A program made the translations under genes and the position numbers. A stretch of 64,000 nucleotides of DNA from Paenibacillus tyrphae (GTDB lineage Bacteria > Bacillota > Bacilli > Paenibacillales > NBRC-103111). Location: contig NZ_JAMZAW010000018.1 of assembly GCF_024158745.1 (NCBI RefSeq), positions 62,001 to 126,000 of the forward strand, given 5' to 3'. Positions 34,776 through 43,726 of this stretch are shown piece by piece. The notes beneath the pieces are model-generated. The model was given only the letters and a program-made list of their open reading frames with translations, was not told where the DNA came from and searched no databases. The stretch's first letter is position 1; the number at the start of each line of letters is the position of its first letter.

Positions 34776-34961
34776 TTACTCTTGTTCTATTACATTTCCG
34801 TCTTTATCATAAATGGTGGGTCATCCTGCAACTTATGATAAACATCTACCTCATCATGTTTTGCACGCCAACTATCACCATGGTGCTCCCACATTGCTAT
34901 CAATCCTAAAAGCTCGGGGTTCATTGCGGTAAAAAACAGTCCATCTTTTGATAATTGTTTT
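34776..34961 (-). pseudogene. Decayed ORF, frameshifted remnant of an unknown protein
   Basis: Read on the minus strand, one frame gives KDGLFFTAMNPELLGLIAM, then WEHHGDSWRAKHDEVDVYHK and LQDDPPF, with normal protein-like composition. It breaks at about 34810, where the +1 frame continues as DKDGNVIEQE and stops at 34776-34778. A single-base frameshift there would join them. No ribosome site precedes the only ATG (34924), and a stop codon lies directly upstream. This looks like the C-terminal part of a gene cut and shifted; the family is not recognised. Confidence 0.45.
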
Positions 34962-34967
34962 CTTTTT

Positions 34968-35240
34968 TTACAAGCTCAACATCATTTCTTCAGCTTTTTT
35001 GATTAATCTTGCCGTAATCGTCCCGCCTACGGCACCGGCATCCCGGGAAGCAATATGCCCCCAGTAATCTTCTTTTACAGAACCGGAAGGGATTGAACCA
35101 AGCTCGGTGGCAAATTCAACATTAGCGTTCGCTAGCTGCTTGCCAACCGGAAGCCCTAGCTCTGCGGCAATTTCGTATTTTAAAACATCCAATGCTTTTT
35201 TACTTTCCGGTACAACTTTCTTATTATTATTTCTTGCCAT
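34968..35240 (-). CDS. Alpha/beta-type small acid-soluble spore protein
   Basis: SASPs coat and protect DNA in dormant spores and are degraded at germination. The 90-aa protein has the two family signatures: KYEIAAELGLPVGK, with the germination-protease-type site EFATE shortly after, and DYWGHIASRDAGAVGGTIT with RLIKKAEEM. GAGGAGG precedes the ATG. It is monocistronic. A forespore (SigG) promoter is expected, but I could not find a convincing one. Confidence 0.95.
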   Translation of the reverse strand: MARNNNKKVVPESKKALDVLKYEIAAELGLPVGKQLANANVEFATELGSIPSGSVKEDYWGHIASRDAGAVGGTITARLIKKAEEMMLSL

Positions 35241-35328
35241 AAAGGATACCTCCTCAAGTAGGATGTAGTGCTATTATCCCCCCTGAGGCGAACCCCAAAC
35301 GTATGAATGATTGGTGATATGGGTAAAA

Positions 35329-35934
35329 TTATGATGCAGCTTTCGTTCCATCCGCATTAATAATCAAGTAGTTACCGCGAACCATAACGAAAATTTCCTG
35401 CTTGTTCTTGGCGTCAGGTTTAACGCCCCGACCCTCCCGTGGAACAATCAGCAAATGGTTCAGTTCGACCGTTGCTCCCGCAGTAATATCTTTACCAGAG
35501 GTAACGTCGGGAATTCCGTTCTCGTCAGAGCTCACCGCTATGACTTTACCGGTTCGGACAATGAATTCCGTGCCCGCCCCGCCGTAAAGCGTTTGTCCTT
35601 GCTGGAGCTTCACGACAGTGAGGCCAGTATTGGGGACAGCCGGTTGCTGTGCGTTACCGTTAGTTCCGGAGCCTGTGGAAGGATAAGTACCACTTCCAGC
35701 TCCTTGCTTGGCCAGCTCAGCCTTGATGATTTGTTTGATTTTTTCTTCGTTTACGCTTTGCTTAGCAAATTCGTCTGCAACTTGCTTGGCAATGTTTTGC
35801 TCGAAGTAGCTTTTGGTAATGATGGGATCGTCTACAGAACCTGGTAGAGTAGAGGTATTGTTAGAATCTGCGTAGACGATAGTTGTGAAAAGAAGAATGA
35901 GAATAACAGTGACAAGAGTAATTTTTGATTTCAT
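35329..35934 (-). CDS. Secreted protein of unknown function, next to the S-layer gene
   Basis: A 201-aa protein with a signal peptide (MKSKITLVTVILILLFTTIV, cleavage near YADS). Then comes GSVDDPIITKSYFEQNIAKQ, a motif seen at the N-terminus of several Firmicute surface proteins, a helical region (EEKIKQIIKAELAKQ), a Gly/Ser/Thr linker and a beta-rich C-terminal domain (LTVVKLQQGQTLYGGAGTEF, VELNHLLIVPREGRGV). It reads in the same direction as the S-layer gene, behind that gene's terminator. I do not assign a function. Confidence 0.7.
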   Translation of the reverse strand: MKSKITLVTVILILLFTTIVYADSNNTSTLPGSVDDPIITKSYFEQNIAKQVADEFAKQSVNEEKIKQIIKAELAKQGAGSGTYPSTGSGTNGNAQQPAVPNTGLTVVKLQQGQTLYGGAGTEFIVRTGKVIAVSSDENGIPDVTSGKDITAGATVELNHLLIVPREGRGVKPDAKNKQEIFVMVRGNYLIINADGTKAAS

Positions 35935-35977
35935 GAGTTCACCTGCTTTGGATATATGTAAGTGGTTGGGTCTTGAT

Positions 35978-36011
35978 AAAAAAAGAAGACCCGTAGGGGT
36001 CTTCTTTTTTT
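35978..36011. terminator. Terminator of the S-layer gene, bidirectional
   Basis: A perfect 15-bp stem (35978-35992/35997-36011) including seven A and seven T, with a GTAG loop. Confidence 0.88.
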
Positions 36012-36022
36012 ATCCGTTAGGA

Positions 36023-39000
36023 TTAGTCAGTGATAACAATTGTAGTTGTGGCAGATTTGCCGTTAGGTGCAGTTACTTTCAACGTGAAGGAACCAGTACC
36101 GTTGATAGTTACGTTCTCACCATCCAAGCTCACAGTGCCGTTATTGTTCATGGCAACATCAGAAACGATGTAGTCAAGTTGCAGCAACTTACCATTGTAA
36201 TCTGCAATGTGTTCGTTTTTGAACTCGTTTTGATATTGGTTCTTAACAGTGAGGTCGCCCATCAACTTGTAAACTTTATAGTTGCCATTTACCAAAGCGT
36301 CGGAGAGCTTATCGGCGCTTGTATTTGCACCCGATCTGGAGAACGTTTTGCTCGATTTTCCAGCTTCGATGCTCTCAACTTTGTTAGGCTCGTTCTTAAC
36401 AGTAACTTGGCCAGTTACTGTGTTGTCGTTACCTTTACCATCTTTAAAGCGTACAGTTACATTGGAAGTACCTGTTTTCTTACCGATAACGTAAGCTTTA
36501 CCGCCGTCTACGCCGTAACGAACGTATTCATATACCTCGGAAGTAACGCTCTTAATTTGTTTCGGGAATGCAACTTTATTTCCAGCGCTGTCTGTAGCTT
36601 CAACAACGAGTTCTTTAGCAAGCTTACTCTTCACAGGGTTACCTTGAAGATCCGTGTATGGAGCGTCTTTGTACATACCGTCATCCAACGTATTGAAGAT
36701 GCTGCCCAGATCTTTCAGGTTGTATTTGAGGTTCTCGCTAGAACCGTCAACAACTTGAACTTTCTTCGTAACAGAAGCTACGCTGCTGTCGATGATAGTT
36801 CCATCGGTTTTCTTCTTACGCAGAGCGAATTTAACCTCAACTTCTTTTCCTGTTGCTACATTTGCAGTTTCAATTTTGACCTCTTTATCGGAGAATTGCT
36901 TAACAGTAAGGCTTGCACCACCATTTGTAGGCAATTGTCCAAAGCCATCAACGCTCACTTTAAAGTTAGTGTCACCAGCAACTACTGTAGCATAAACATC
37001 ATAAGTTACAGTGCCATTGCTGTTGTTTTCGTTGATAGGTTTATCAAATTCCTTAATAAGTTCATTGTAGTTATCAATGAGTTGGAATTTAGGCTTCGTT
37101 TCACCGCCAGCAACTGCCTTAGTAGCAGCGTCTGTGAGCGTTTTGATCGTGGACGGATAACGGGCATCAACTGTGCTGAAGCTTTTGCTAGCTTGGCTGT
37201 TTACGCCGTTTGTAAATACGTTCACGTAAATTTGACCGCTACCTTTTGCTGTTACTTCACTGATGTGAATTTTACCTTTTTGGTCGCCGGTGATAACAAC
37301 TTTACCATCTGCATCAAGCATAGAAGCAGGTACGTTGTCAGATTTACCGAGGTTAACCGGTCCCGATACGGAAATGTTGAAGCGTTTGTCTTTCACGTTA
37401 TCTACAACATCATCAGCAGACAACTTATTGCCTTCAGCATCGTATGCGATCAATTCGATGTACTTGTCTTTATCACCTACTGCAAGAGAACCGCTAAATT
37501 CACCCAGTTCTACTTTTGCTGCAATTTTGCTTGCGCTGAGTTTAATGTCAGCAGTTGCAGTAGAACCGCCACCGAACACGGATACCGTGAAGATTCCGGT
37601 GCTCGTTACTTTACCGTCAAGTTTAACAACGAGGTCTTTGACACCGTCGCCGGTTTCATCAAGGAACTCATGTTTCAGTTTAGACTCATAAGGAACATTT
37701 CCTTTTGGAGTAATATAGGCGCTTGGGTCAGCAATTTTGTTGTTTGCTGTACCGGAATCAATTGTGAGTTCGCCGCCGTATTGATCGTATTGAGTCAATT
37801 TAACAACAGCTTTGTCGCCAGAGCTTTGGAGTGCGCTTTTACCAGTCGGGTATTTTACGTCACCCAATTCCACTTTGGCCAGGTAAGGGAAGTCACCTAC
37901 TTTGAATACTTTAACAGCAGACTTTTTGGTGTCGTTGTCCCAAATGTTAACGGAAATTTGGCTATTGTTGGAGATCAAGCCGCTGTCATCCGTATTCATA
38001 ACAACATAGAACTTGCCAGTGTCAACATCTTTAGTCAAAGATGCGGAGTTGTTCGGTACTGTCGCATTAACTGTGAAGTTACCGGCAGGGAACGAAACGT
38101 TTTGACCATATTGGTTGGTTGGTTTGAATTGAACGCGAACTTTTTTCGATTTTGCAACAGTATCGTTAGCTGTTACGAACTCGATTTTTTCAAGTCTTTC
38201 GTTCTCAGCTTTGAATTCAGCCGTAGTTTTGTCAACTGTGGAAGCATCCAAACCGCCAAGCGTTACGCTGTACGTGCCTTCCGTAATTTTGGAGCCGTCT
38301 TTCAGCGTCAGCGTAGCAACCTTTTTGTCTTCGGACCATTTGAGGTCAGTTGCAACGTCAGCTGTACCTTTTTTCAAGGATACAGTAGCTTTTGCTGTAT
38401 CTACATCTCTGTCCATAGTAACTTGGACTTTGTTGTAGTCAGCTGCTTTAGCTTCTTTGATGGAAGCTTTAGCCGGTTTGTTGTTGTCAACGTATTGTTT
38501 CTTAGCTTCGTAGGAGCTCGTTACCAACAGGTCGCGAGTTGCTGCCGAAGTGCCGCCGAATGTACCGTCAGTGCCGTTACCCAGCAATTTCAGTTCGAGT
38601 GCCAGTGCAACATAACTTTTAGCCCAGTCGGAAACAGTTTTGTCGCTCACGCCGGTTTTGTTTTTACCTTCGGAGTCTTTGCCCAGACCGCGGATCAAGA
38701 AAGTAGCGAGTTGCTCTTTCGTTACGTCGCCAGCCGGGTTGAATTGGCCAGGAGCGTAACCGTCCGTGATACCAGCTGCTTTAACAGCTTCAATGTAAGG
38801 CAGAGCGTATCCGTTAGCCGGATCGTCGGATTTCACATCGGAGAAGCTGGAAGTTTTCAGGGAAGTGTCAACTTTCAAGTTGAAGACCAAAGCTGCTACT
38901 TTCGCGAATTGCGCACGGTTCATTTTGTCTTTCAGACCAAATGTACCTTCTTTAACGCCGTCGAAAATGCCAGCGCCGATCATTTCGTCAAACTTTGCTT

Positions 39001-39133
39001 TCGTAGCTGCATCCAGATCTTTCAGATCTGTGAAATCAGCGGAAGATTTCTTAGCGTCTGCACCCAGCGCTACGGAAGAAAACATGGAGAATGCCATAGC
39101 CAGGGACAGGATTGCAGATAAACTTTTCTTCAT
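36023..39133 (-). CDS. Major S-layer-type protein with N-terminal SLH domains
   Basis: The 1036-aa exported protein starts MKKSLSAILSLAMAFSMFSS with a signal peptide ending near ALGA. Three SLH domains follow (about residues 30-220; FTDLKDLDAATKAKFDEMI, PYIEAVKAAGITDGYAPGQF, the third around WAKSYVALALELKLLGNG). They bind pyruvylated secondary wall polymer. The rest is a string of beta-rich, Ig-like modules with many Lys, Val and Thr. GAGGAGGAG precedes this ATG. The reading frame stays open upstream to a second ribosome site (see 39208-39230). A dedicated promoter and strong terminator, and the antisense-open codon usage, suggest high expression. Confidence 0.88.
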   Translation of the reverse strand: MKKSLSAILSLAMAFSMFSSVALGADAKKSSADFTDLKDLDAATKAKFDEMIGAGIFDGVKEGTFGLKDKMNRAQFAKVAALVFNLKVDTSLKTSSFSDVKSDDPANGYALPYIEAVKAAGITDGYAPGQFNPAGDVTKEQLATFLIRGLGKDSEGKNKTGVSDKTVSDWAKSYVALALELKLLGNGTDGTFGGTSAATRDLLVTSSYEAKKQYVDNNKPAKASIKEAKAADYNKVQVTMDRDVDTAKATVSLKKGTADVATDLKWSEDKKVATLTLKDGSKITEGTYSVTLGGLDASTVDKTTAEFKAENERLEKIEFVTANDTVAKSKKVRVQFKPTNQYGQNVSFPAGNFTVNATVPNNSASLTKDVDTGKFYVVMNTDDSGLISNNSQISVNIWDNDTKKSAVKVFKVGDFPYLAKVELGDVKYPTGKSALQSSGDKAVVKLTQYDQYGGELTIDSGTANNKIADPSAYITPKGNVPYESKLKHEFLDETGDGVKDLVVKLDGKVTSTGIFTVSVFGGGSTATADIKLSASKIAAKVELGEFSGSLAVGDKDKYIELIAYDAEGNKLSADDVVDNVKDKRFNISVSGPVNLGKSDNVPASMLDADGKVVITGDQKGKIHISEVTAKGSGQIYVNVFTNGVNSQASKSFSTVDARYPSTIKTLTDAATKAVAGGETKPKFQLIDNYNELIKEFDKPINENNSNGTVTYDVYATVVAGDTNFKVSVDGFGQLPTNGGASLTVKQFSDKEVKIETANVATGKEVEVKFALRKKKTDGTIIDSSVASVTKKVQVVDGSSENLKYNLKDLGSIFNTLDDGMYKDAPYTDLQGNPVKSKLAKELVVEATDSAGNKVAFPKQIKSVTSEVYEYVRYGVDGGKAYVIGKKTGTSNVTVRFKDGKGNDNTVTGQVTVKNEPNKVESIEAGKSSKTFSRSGANTSADKLSDALVNGNYKVYKLMGDLTVKNQYQNEFKNEHIADYNGKLLQLDYIVSDVAMNNNGTVSLDGENVTINGTGSFTLKVTAPNGKSATTTIVITD

Positions 39134-39207
39134 AACCTTTTTTTCTCCTCCTCGAATATCTTTCGGTTGTTGAGAGTTCTGTGTAGAAAAATTATAGCTC
39201 GATTCCC

Positions 39208-39230
39208 TCATTAGCCGATTCACCCCCTTC
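39208..39230 (-). promoter_or_regulatory. Second, in-frame translation start upstream of the S-layer start
   Basis: Minus-strand GAAGGGGG (39223-39230) stands 11 bases before an ATG (39209-39211) that is in frame with the S-layer gene, 26 codons upstream of the ATG at 39133. The extension has no stop codon. The site also overlaps a GTG at 39223. Confidence 0.5.
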
Positions 39231-39265
39231 CCAGAGTTGAGCAAAATGAGTTTTTATTGAAGATG

Positions 39266-39287
39266 TCTGCAATGTATAAATTGCAGA
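39266..39287 (-). other. Leader hairpin of the S-layer mRNA
   Basis: tctgcaat (39266-39273) and attgcaga (39280-39287) form an 8-bp stem with a 6-nt loop in the long leader. A role in mRNA stability is possible. Confidence 0.45.
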
Positions 39288-39336
39288 AACTAGTAAACAA
39301 TAGGAAGATTAAGGATAGAATCGCATGCCACCTAAC

Positions 39337-39365
39337 ATTATACACTGACATGCCAGCAAGGTAAA
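39337..39365 (-). promoter_or_regulatory. Predicted SigA promoter of the S-layer gene
   Basis: TTTACC (39360-39365), a 17-nt spacer and a perfect TATAAT (39337-39342) give a leader of about 200 nt to the main start. Confidence 0.65.
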
Positions 39366-39642
39366 GAGTATATTTTGTGAAATTTATCCAAGTTCACAGC
39401 TCTTTGTCTTGCTTTCTGTTTGTTTCAATGTATTAAACGCATGTTGTTTCGAAAAGTTGCGCTCTTTGAAAAAACTTTTTTTGGTTTTTTTTGAGACAAC
39501 TTTGAAACAAGCACATCAAGAGCGTCTATCAATTATGTATTGTATCGAGCGCCCACAAAAGGTAGTATACAACGATCTATTCACCTACGTCATCATTAAT
39601 AATTTTCCAATATTGAGCGGAAACCACCTAAAATTAGAGAAC
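39366..39642. other. AT-rich intergenic stretch between the two SLH-protein genes
   Basis: This contains long homopolymer runs (T-rich near 39470-39500 on the plus strand) and no ORF with a ribosome site. The runs may act as an upstream AT-rich element for the S-layer promoter. Nothing more specific was seen. Confidence 0.4.
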
Positions 39643-39669
39643 AAACCGCCAACCTACGGTTGACGGTTT
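39643..39669 (-). terminator. Terminator of the second SLH-protein gene
   Basis: A 12-bp stem with one G-U (39643-39654/39658-39669) and a 3-nt loop lies just after the stop codon. The T-run is weak. Confidence 0.6.
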
Positions 39670-39679
39670 GTCAGTCATC

Positions 39680-42600
39680 TTACTTCGGGAATTTCTTTTG
39701 CTGCTTCAGGATGCGCTCCATGACGGCAGCAGCTTGAACACGCGTGAAGTTTTGAAGCGGATCGAAACGATACGTCTTCTTCTTTTGACCGGAAAGAAGA
39801 ACGTTCTCGATGCCTTCGATGAATCCGGCCTTGGACACGGCTTCAACCGCCGGCAAAGCATAGATGTCGATATCTTTCGCATCGGTAAATTGCTTTTGAA
39901 GCGTAGCAAGAGACTTATTGCTGTCCGAATTCACTTTCAGCTCTGCCGCTCTCGCAATCATGACGGCCGCATCCTGGCGCGTAATGGCCTCGTCCGGCTT
40001 GAACCGGCCTCCGGCATTACCGCGTGCGATGCCGACCCGTGCCGCTGTCTCAATGTACTTATAATCGTACAGCGGATTGGTGCTTGCAAACTTCTGCACG
40101 TCGCTGAACGTCAGGTTGCCGGAGTACTGAAGCGGAAGATCGAAAGCTTTTACGAGCAGCGTAGCAAACTCGCCGCGCGTAATCGATTCGTTCGGTACAA
40201 ACAGCGACTGTAGTTTATTGAGCATAAACCCTTTGGAATAGAGCGTATCGAGGGTATCACGGCCCCACTCGTGGCTCGTAATATCGTTAAAGCTGTCGTA
40301 CATGTACATGACTTGGAAATAACCGAAATGATCGATCGGAACCGTGATCGTGTTTTTCTTCGGATCGACTTCGCCGCCGATGTTTTTCCAAGCCAAGGTC
40401 GTCATGCCCCGATAATCTTCATAGATATCCATTTGATACACGGTGACATACTTCCAGGAATCCTGTCTGATCGAATCGTCATACTTCAGCGTCAGTTCGC
40501 CGCGTTTGGTCGGTACAAACGAATTTTTCAGGTCATTCTCGTTATTCTTCTGATAAAATCTTACGTTCGCATTGTTTACGTCAATGTTGTACGGATCGCG
40601 TCCGGAGCCTGTGAGAGCTTCTTTCAACTTGTCCTTGTCCAAATAATCGTCTTGGCCAACAGCACCGCCGTTGATCCAGAACAGCTTGCTGACCGGACGG
40701 AATTTGCCCGTAGGCTCTTGCAGGAAGAACGATGCGCTGTAATCTGTATTATAGGCTTTGTTGACACGGCCATCCTTCACATTGGCAAGTCCGAACAACA
40801 GCTTGCGGTCTCCCGTCAAGTACTGATTCGTCGCAGTCGGTTCGTTACGCATAAGCTTCGTGTTAGCCGGGAAACTGAGCTCCAGCTCTCCCTCGAACAG
40901 CTTATATTTGTTTTGAAGCGGCATCAGCATTTGTGCGCCTTCTACCGCCGTATTCACGTTATTCACCACAAAGCTGGCTTTAGAGCTTTCTTTGCCGCGG
41001 TTAACGGTAAAGCTAATCGTGTTACGGCCTGCCTTCAGGTTCTCGTAACGGTAGTAGAAGTAAGGCTTGTTGTCGGACGGGTCAATCTTGCTGAGCACAT
41101 TGGCGTCTTTACCGAAGCTCACGCTATCTGCGTTCTCAGCTTCCAATTTGATGTCCACGAAGTTTCCGTTGATCGTAGCGACTTCATCTTTGCCGCTCTT
41201 CACAAGAATCGGCTCGATAATACGGTAAGGCACCGGTTCCCGGGAAATCGTGATGCTCCGTGTTTCGGTGATTCCCGTTTTGTTGGAAATCATAAATTCG
41301 AAGACGACATCCCCTGTAAAAGGAAGAGGAATGCTTGCCGTATTAATGGCTCCTGTCCCGACGCTATTCAGATAGTTTTGCTGGCCATTGGCCGGAGCAG
41401 CAGGATAATTCCATCCAGTCGCGCTATCCCGGGCATCGAAAGTAACAACCGGGTTGCCCAGAGCGTCTTTTTTGCGGACGGTCATTTTGATGCTGTCTGC
41501 ATTCACGAAGTTGCCTACGAAAGATACGCTGTTTGCATTCGTCGCATATTTATCCGGCGTTTGCGCCTTTGTGAATTTCTCCAGCGGGCTCGGCAAGATA
41601 TCTCCTACAAATGCAGGAGTCGGAAGCGTAAACTTAAAGATCTCATACTGTACTGTCGTTACAACAGCACCGTTCAAGCGCAGGTTGATTTTTACCGTGT
41701 TACGCCCTTCGTTGAGCAAATCTTTGTTGTCGTTAGGCAGCCAACGGGTGTCGGCTTTGCTCACATCCAACATAAAAGTCGATTTGGCATTGGTATCGCG
41801 GAAATCTCCTGCAACCAGCTTGGTCGTATAACCGTTAACGGACACCTCGACATTGGCATACTCCACTTCAGGCAAGTTCATGATTTTCGCCTGCAAGCAA
41901 GGAGTACCGCCTGTACCTGGAGTACAATAAGGCGTCTCCAATGCGGCGTTTTTGATGACCATATTGTTATAGAAGTTAACCGGAATGATATACGGCGTAC
42001 TCGTGATAACTAACGGGAAGTCCAGCTTTCCGTTAGTCACACCGCTCGGTATTACGGACATCACGGCTCTTCCATCACGAATGCCGTTAACTTGCACTTT
42101 CCATTTTTGTTGGGTGCCATCAGGTCCAACATAATTGGCAGCAATCCCAGTAGCATCCCCACCGATATGAGCCTTAACGCTACCCGCCGGAGCTACACCG
42201 GTCGTATAAATATAGAACGTAGATGGGAGCTCACTGATTTCGTTATCGCCATTTTGATTTAGGGCGACTTCTACTGGTTGATTCGTTACCGGGTCCGTGC
42301 CAAGATCCTTGGTTACTTTCGTTACATAAGGTGCAGCCGGATCAAAATAATTGAACGTAAACGTCTGCTGCGGCGCTTGGCCTACCAAGCCGCTGCCCGT
42401 ATAGAACGTCACGATGAGGGTCTGATTCCGATTCGTCGGAAGAGTCAACGGAACAGAACCCAAGTCAAATACTTTATAAGTCGAGGTCGACTCTGCTGGG
42501 ATTTCCGTCAGCGGCGCCGGTGTGGTTCCCGAGAAGTATACCCGTTGGGTTGCCGGGCTCCCGCCTACTACGGTGATATCTGCATACACATACTGCGTAA

Positions 42601-43462
42601 CCGTAGAAGAGCCCGGGGCCAGATCAACCTTCATTTTACCCGTCAGAGTAGCCGTCGTTTGATTCAATTGCGGAAACGGATCGTTCACCAGTTTCTGTTT
42701 TCCAGAACCAGTATCCAAAGCGCCGTCAAACAAAAACGGCTTGCCATTGTTGAAAATGAACTTTTTAGTCGTGTTGTACGTATTCGTGTTGTTGCTGGCG
42801 ACAATTTTAAAAATGTTGTCCCCGGCTTGCATGTTGAAATCCGTGTTCCGGTTCGGAATGAACGTAAAGTCGCCATTATTGCTGCGGAACGCCGTGATCG
42901 GATTGGCTTGGCCGAGCAAGTAACCTTGAACCGTCGTCGCGTTCGGCGATTTACCGGTAATCACATACGCCGTTTGTGTCGGATCCTTCGGATACATCTT
43001 GCCATCATCGATCGGCACGTCGTTAAACTTCAGGTCCGTAATGTTCGTTGTCGGCGTAAACGTCAGGTAGGCAGGCTGGGAAGAAATCTTGGAGACGTCT
43101 CCCATCGTAAACGTAATTTTGTTCGTACCTGCGGACAGCTTGACGCTGTTGAAAGTCACTTCATACGGGCCCGTCTTCATACCCTTGTTCGATTTGTTTG
43201 CCACCGGGCTTCCTGGGCTGGTTGTCACGTTCTCAATCTCATAATAAATAGAAGAGATCTGAGCATCGTCGATATTATCGATTTCGACGGAAATATTGAC
43301 CGTCTCGCTGGTGACCGGAGTCGGGGTTGCCGCTGCCGTACTGTATCCTTTGACTTTCATCAGCGAACCGCCGGCGGCCATCGCGGAAAACGGTACGATC
43401 ATCGACACCAGCAGGGCAACGATGACCGCAAAGCTGACGGCACGATTGGTAAGTCGTTTCAA
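39680..43462 (-). CDS. Large surface protein with C-terminal SLH domains
   Basis: The 1260-aa exported protein begins at a TTG (43462) that has AAGGAGG eight bases ahead; an upstream ATG at 43498 has none. The signal peptide is KRLTNRAVSFAVIVALLVSM with cleavage near AMAA. The long middle is a series of Ig/bacterial-adhesin-like beta repeats (NTIKFTMGDV-like, YKVFDLGSVPLTLP, GRNTVKINLRLNG). Three SLH domains close the protein (about 1070-1260: SITRGEFATLLVKAFDLP, KYIETAARVGIARGNAGGRF, AVEAVSKAGFIEGIENV). It would be anchored by the same wall polymer as the S-layer protein next door. The exact role is unknown. Confidence 0.85.
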   Translation of the reverse strand: MKRLTNRAVSFAVIVALLVSMIVPFSAMAAGGSLMKVKGYSTAAATPTPVTSETVNISVEIDNIDDAQISSIYYEIENVTTSPGSPVANKSNKGMKTGPYEVTFNSVKLSAGTNKITFTMGDVSKISSQPAYLTFTPTTNITDLKFNDVPIDDGKMYPKDPTQTAYVITGKSPNATTVQGYLLGQANPITAFRSNNGDFTFIPNRNTDFNMQAGDNIFKIVASNNTNTYNTTKKFIFNNGKPFLFDGALDTGSGKQKLVNDPFPQLNQTTATLTGKMKVDLAPGSSTVTQYVYADITVVGGSPATQRVYFSGTTPAPLTEIPAESTSTYKVFDLGSVPLTLPTNRNQTLIVTFYTGSGLVGQAPQQTFTFNYFDPAAPYVTKVTKDLGTDPVTNQPVEVALNQNGDNEISELPSTFYIYTTGVAPAGSVKAHIGGDATGIAANYVGPDGTQQKWKVQVNGIRDGRAVMSVIPSGVTNGKLDFPLVITSTPYIIPVNFYNNMVIKNAALETPYCTPGTGGTPCLQAKIMNLPEVEYANVEVSVNGYTTKLVAGDFRDTNAKSTFMLDVSKADTRWLPNDNKDLLNEGRNTVKINLRLNGAVVTTVQYEIFKFTLPTPAFVGDILPSPLEKFTKAQTPDKYATNANSVSFVGNFVNADSIKMTVRKKDALGNPVVTFDARDSATGWNYPAAPANGQQNYLNSVGTGAINTASIPLPFTGDVVFEFMISNKTGITETRSITISREPVPYRIIEPILVKSGKDEVATINGNFVDIKLEAENADSVSFGKDANVLSKIDPSDNKPYFYYRYENLKAGRNTISFTVNRGKESSKASFVVNNVNTAVEGAQMLMPLQNKYKLFEGELELSFPANTKLMRNEPTATNQYLTGDRKLLFGLANVKDGRVNKAYNTDYSASFFLQEPTGKFRPVSKLFWINGGAVGQDDYLDKDKLKEALTGSGRDPYNIDVNNANVRFYQKNNENDLKNSFVPTKRGELTLKYDDSIRQDSWKYVTVYQMDIYEDYRGMTTLAWKNIGGEVDPKKNTITVPIDHFGYFQVMYMYDSFNDITSHEWGRDTLDTLYSKGFMLNKLQSLFVPNESITRGEFATLLVKAFDLPLQYSGNLTFSDVQKFASTNPLYDYKYIETAARVGIARGNAGGRFKPDEAITRQDAAVMIARAAELKVNSDSNKSLATLQKQFTDAKDIDIYALPAVEAVSKAGFIEGIENVLLSGQKKKTYRFDPLQNFTRVQAAAVMERILKQQKKFPK

Positions 43463-43644
43463 GAGAAGTACCTCCTTATGTAATGAAAATGTAGGCAAAT
43501 TAACGATTCAAAGCAATCCGGTTAAAAAACAACCTCCCCCGCCTAAAACCGGCAAAGATTTGACATCATTCGCCAAAAAAATAGTTGTACTTTACATATC
43601 GGCCGAAAGTCATCGTTTTTTTAGGGAAATTTGCAAGAAGCGCA

Positions 43645-43678
43645 ACAAAAAATCCCAAACCGATCAAGGTCTGGGATT
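43645..43678 (-). terminator. Terminator after the WecA/TagO-type gene
   Basis: An 11-bp stem with one G-U (43651-43661/43668-43678) and a 6-nt loop is followed by a T-run on the minus strand. Confidence 0.8.
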
Positions 43679-43726
43679 ATCAGTGTTTGTTGTTGTATTA
43701 AATATGTTGCATTTGATGCTAAATCA

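Noticed and set aside
35241-35328. SigG promoter for the SASP gene
   Set aside because: A GATAATA-like -10 exists, but no matching -35 at the right distance.
35885-39121. A 1078-codon plus-strand frame opposite the S-layer gene
   Set aside because: It mirrors the strong codon bias of the real gene. Its composition (many Phe, Cys, Asn, Arg) is not protein-like, and there is no ribosome site. SLH domains and a signal peptide are on the other strand.
40271-43483. Long plus-strand frames opposite the second SLH gene
   Set aside because: Shadow frames of a biased gene, without ribosome sites or recognisable domains.
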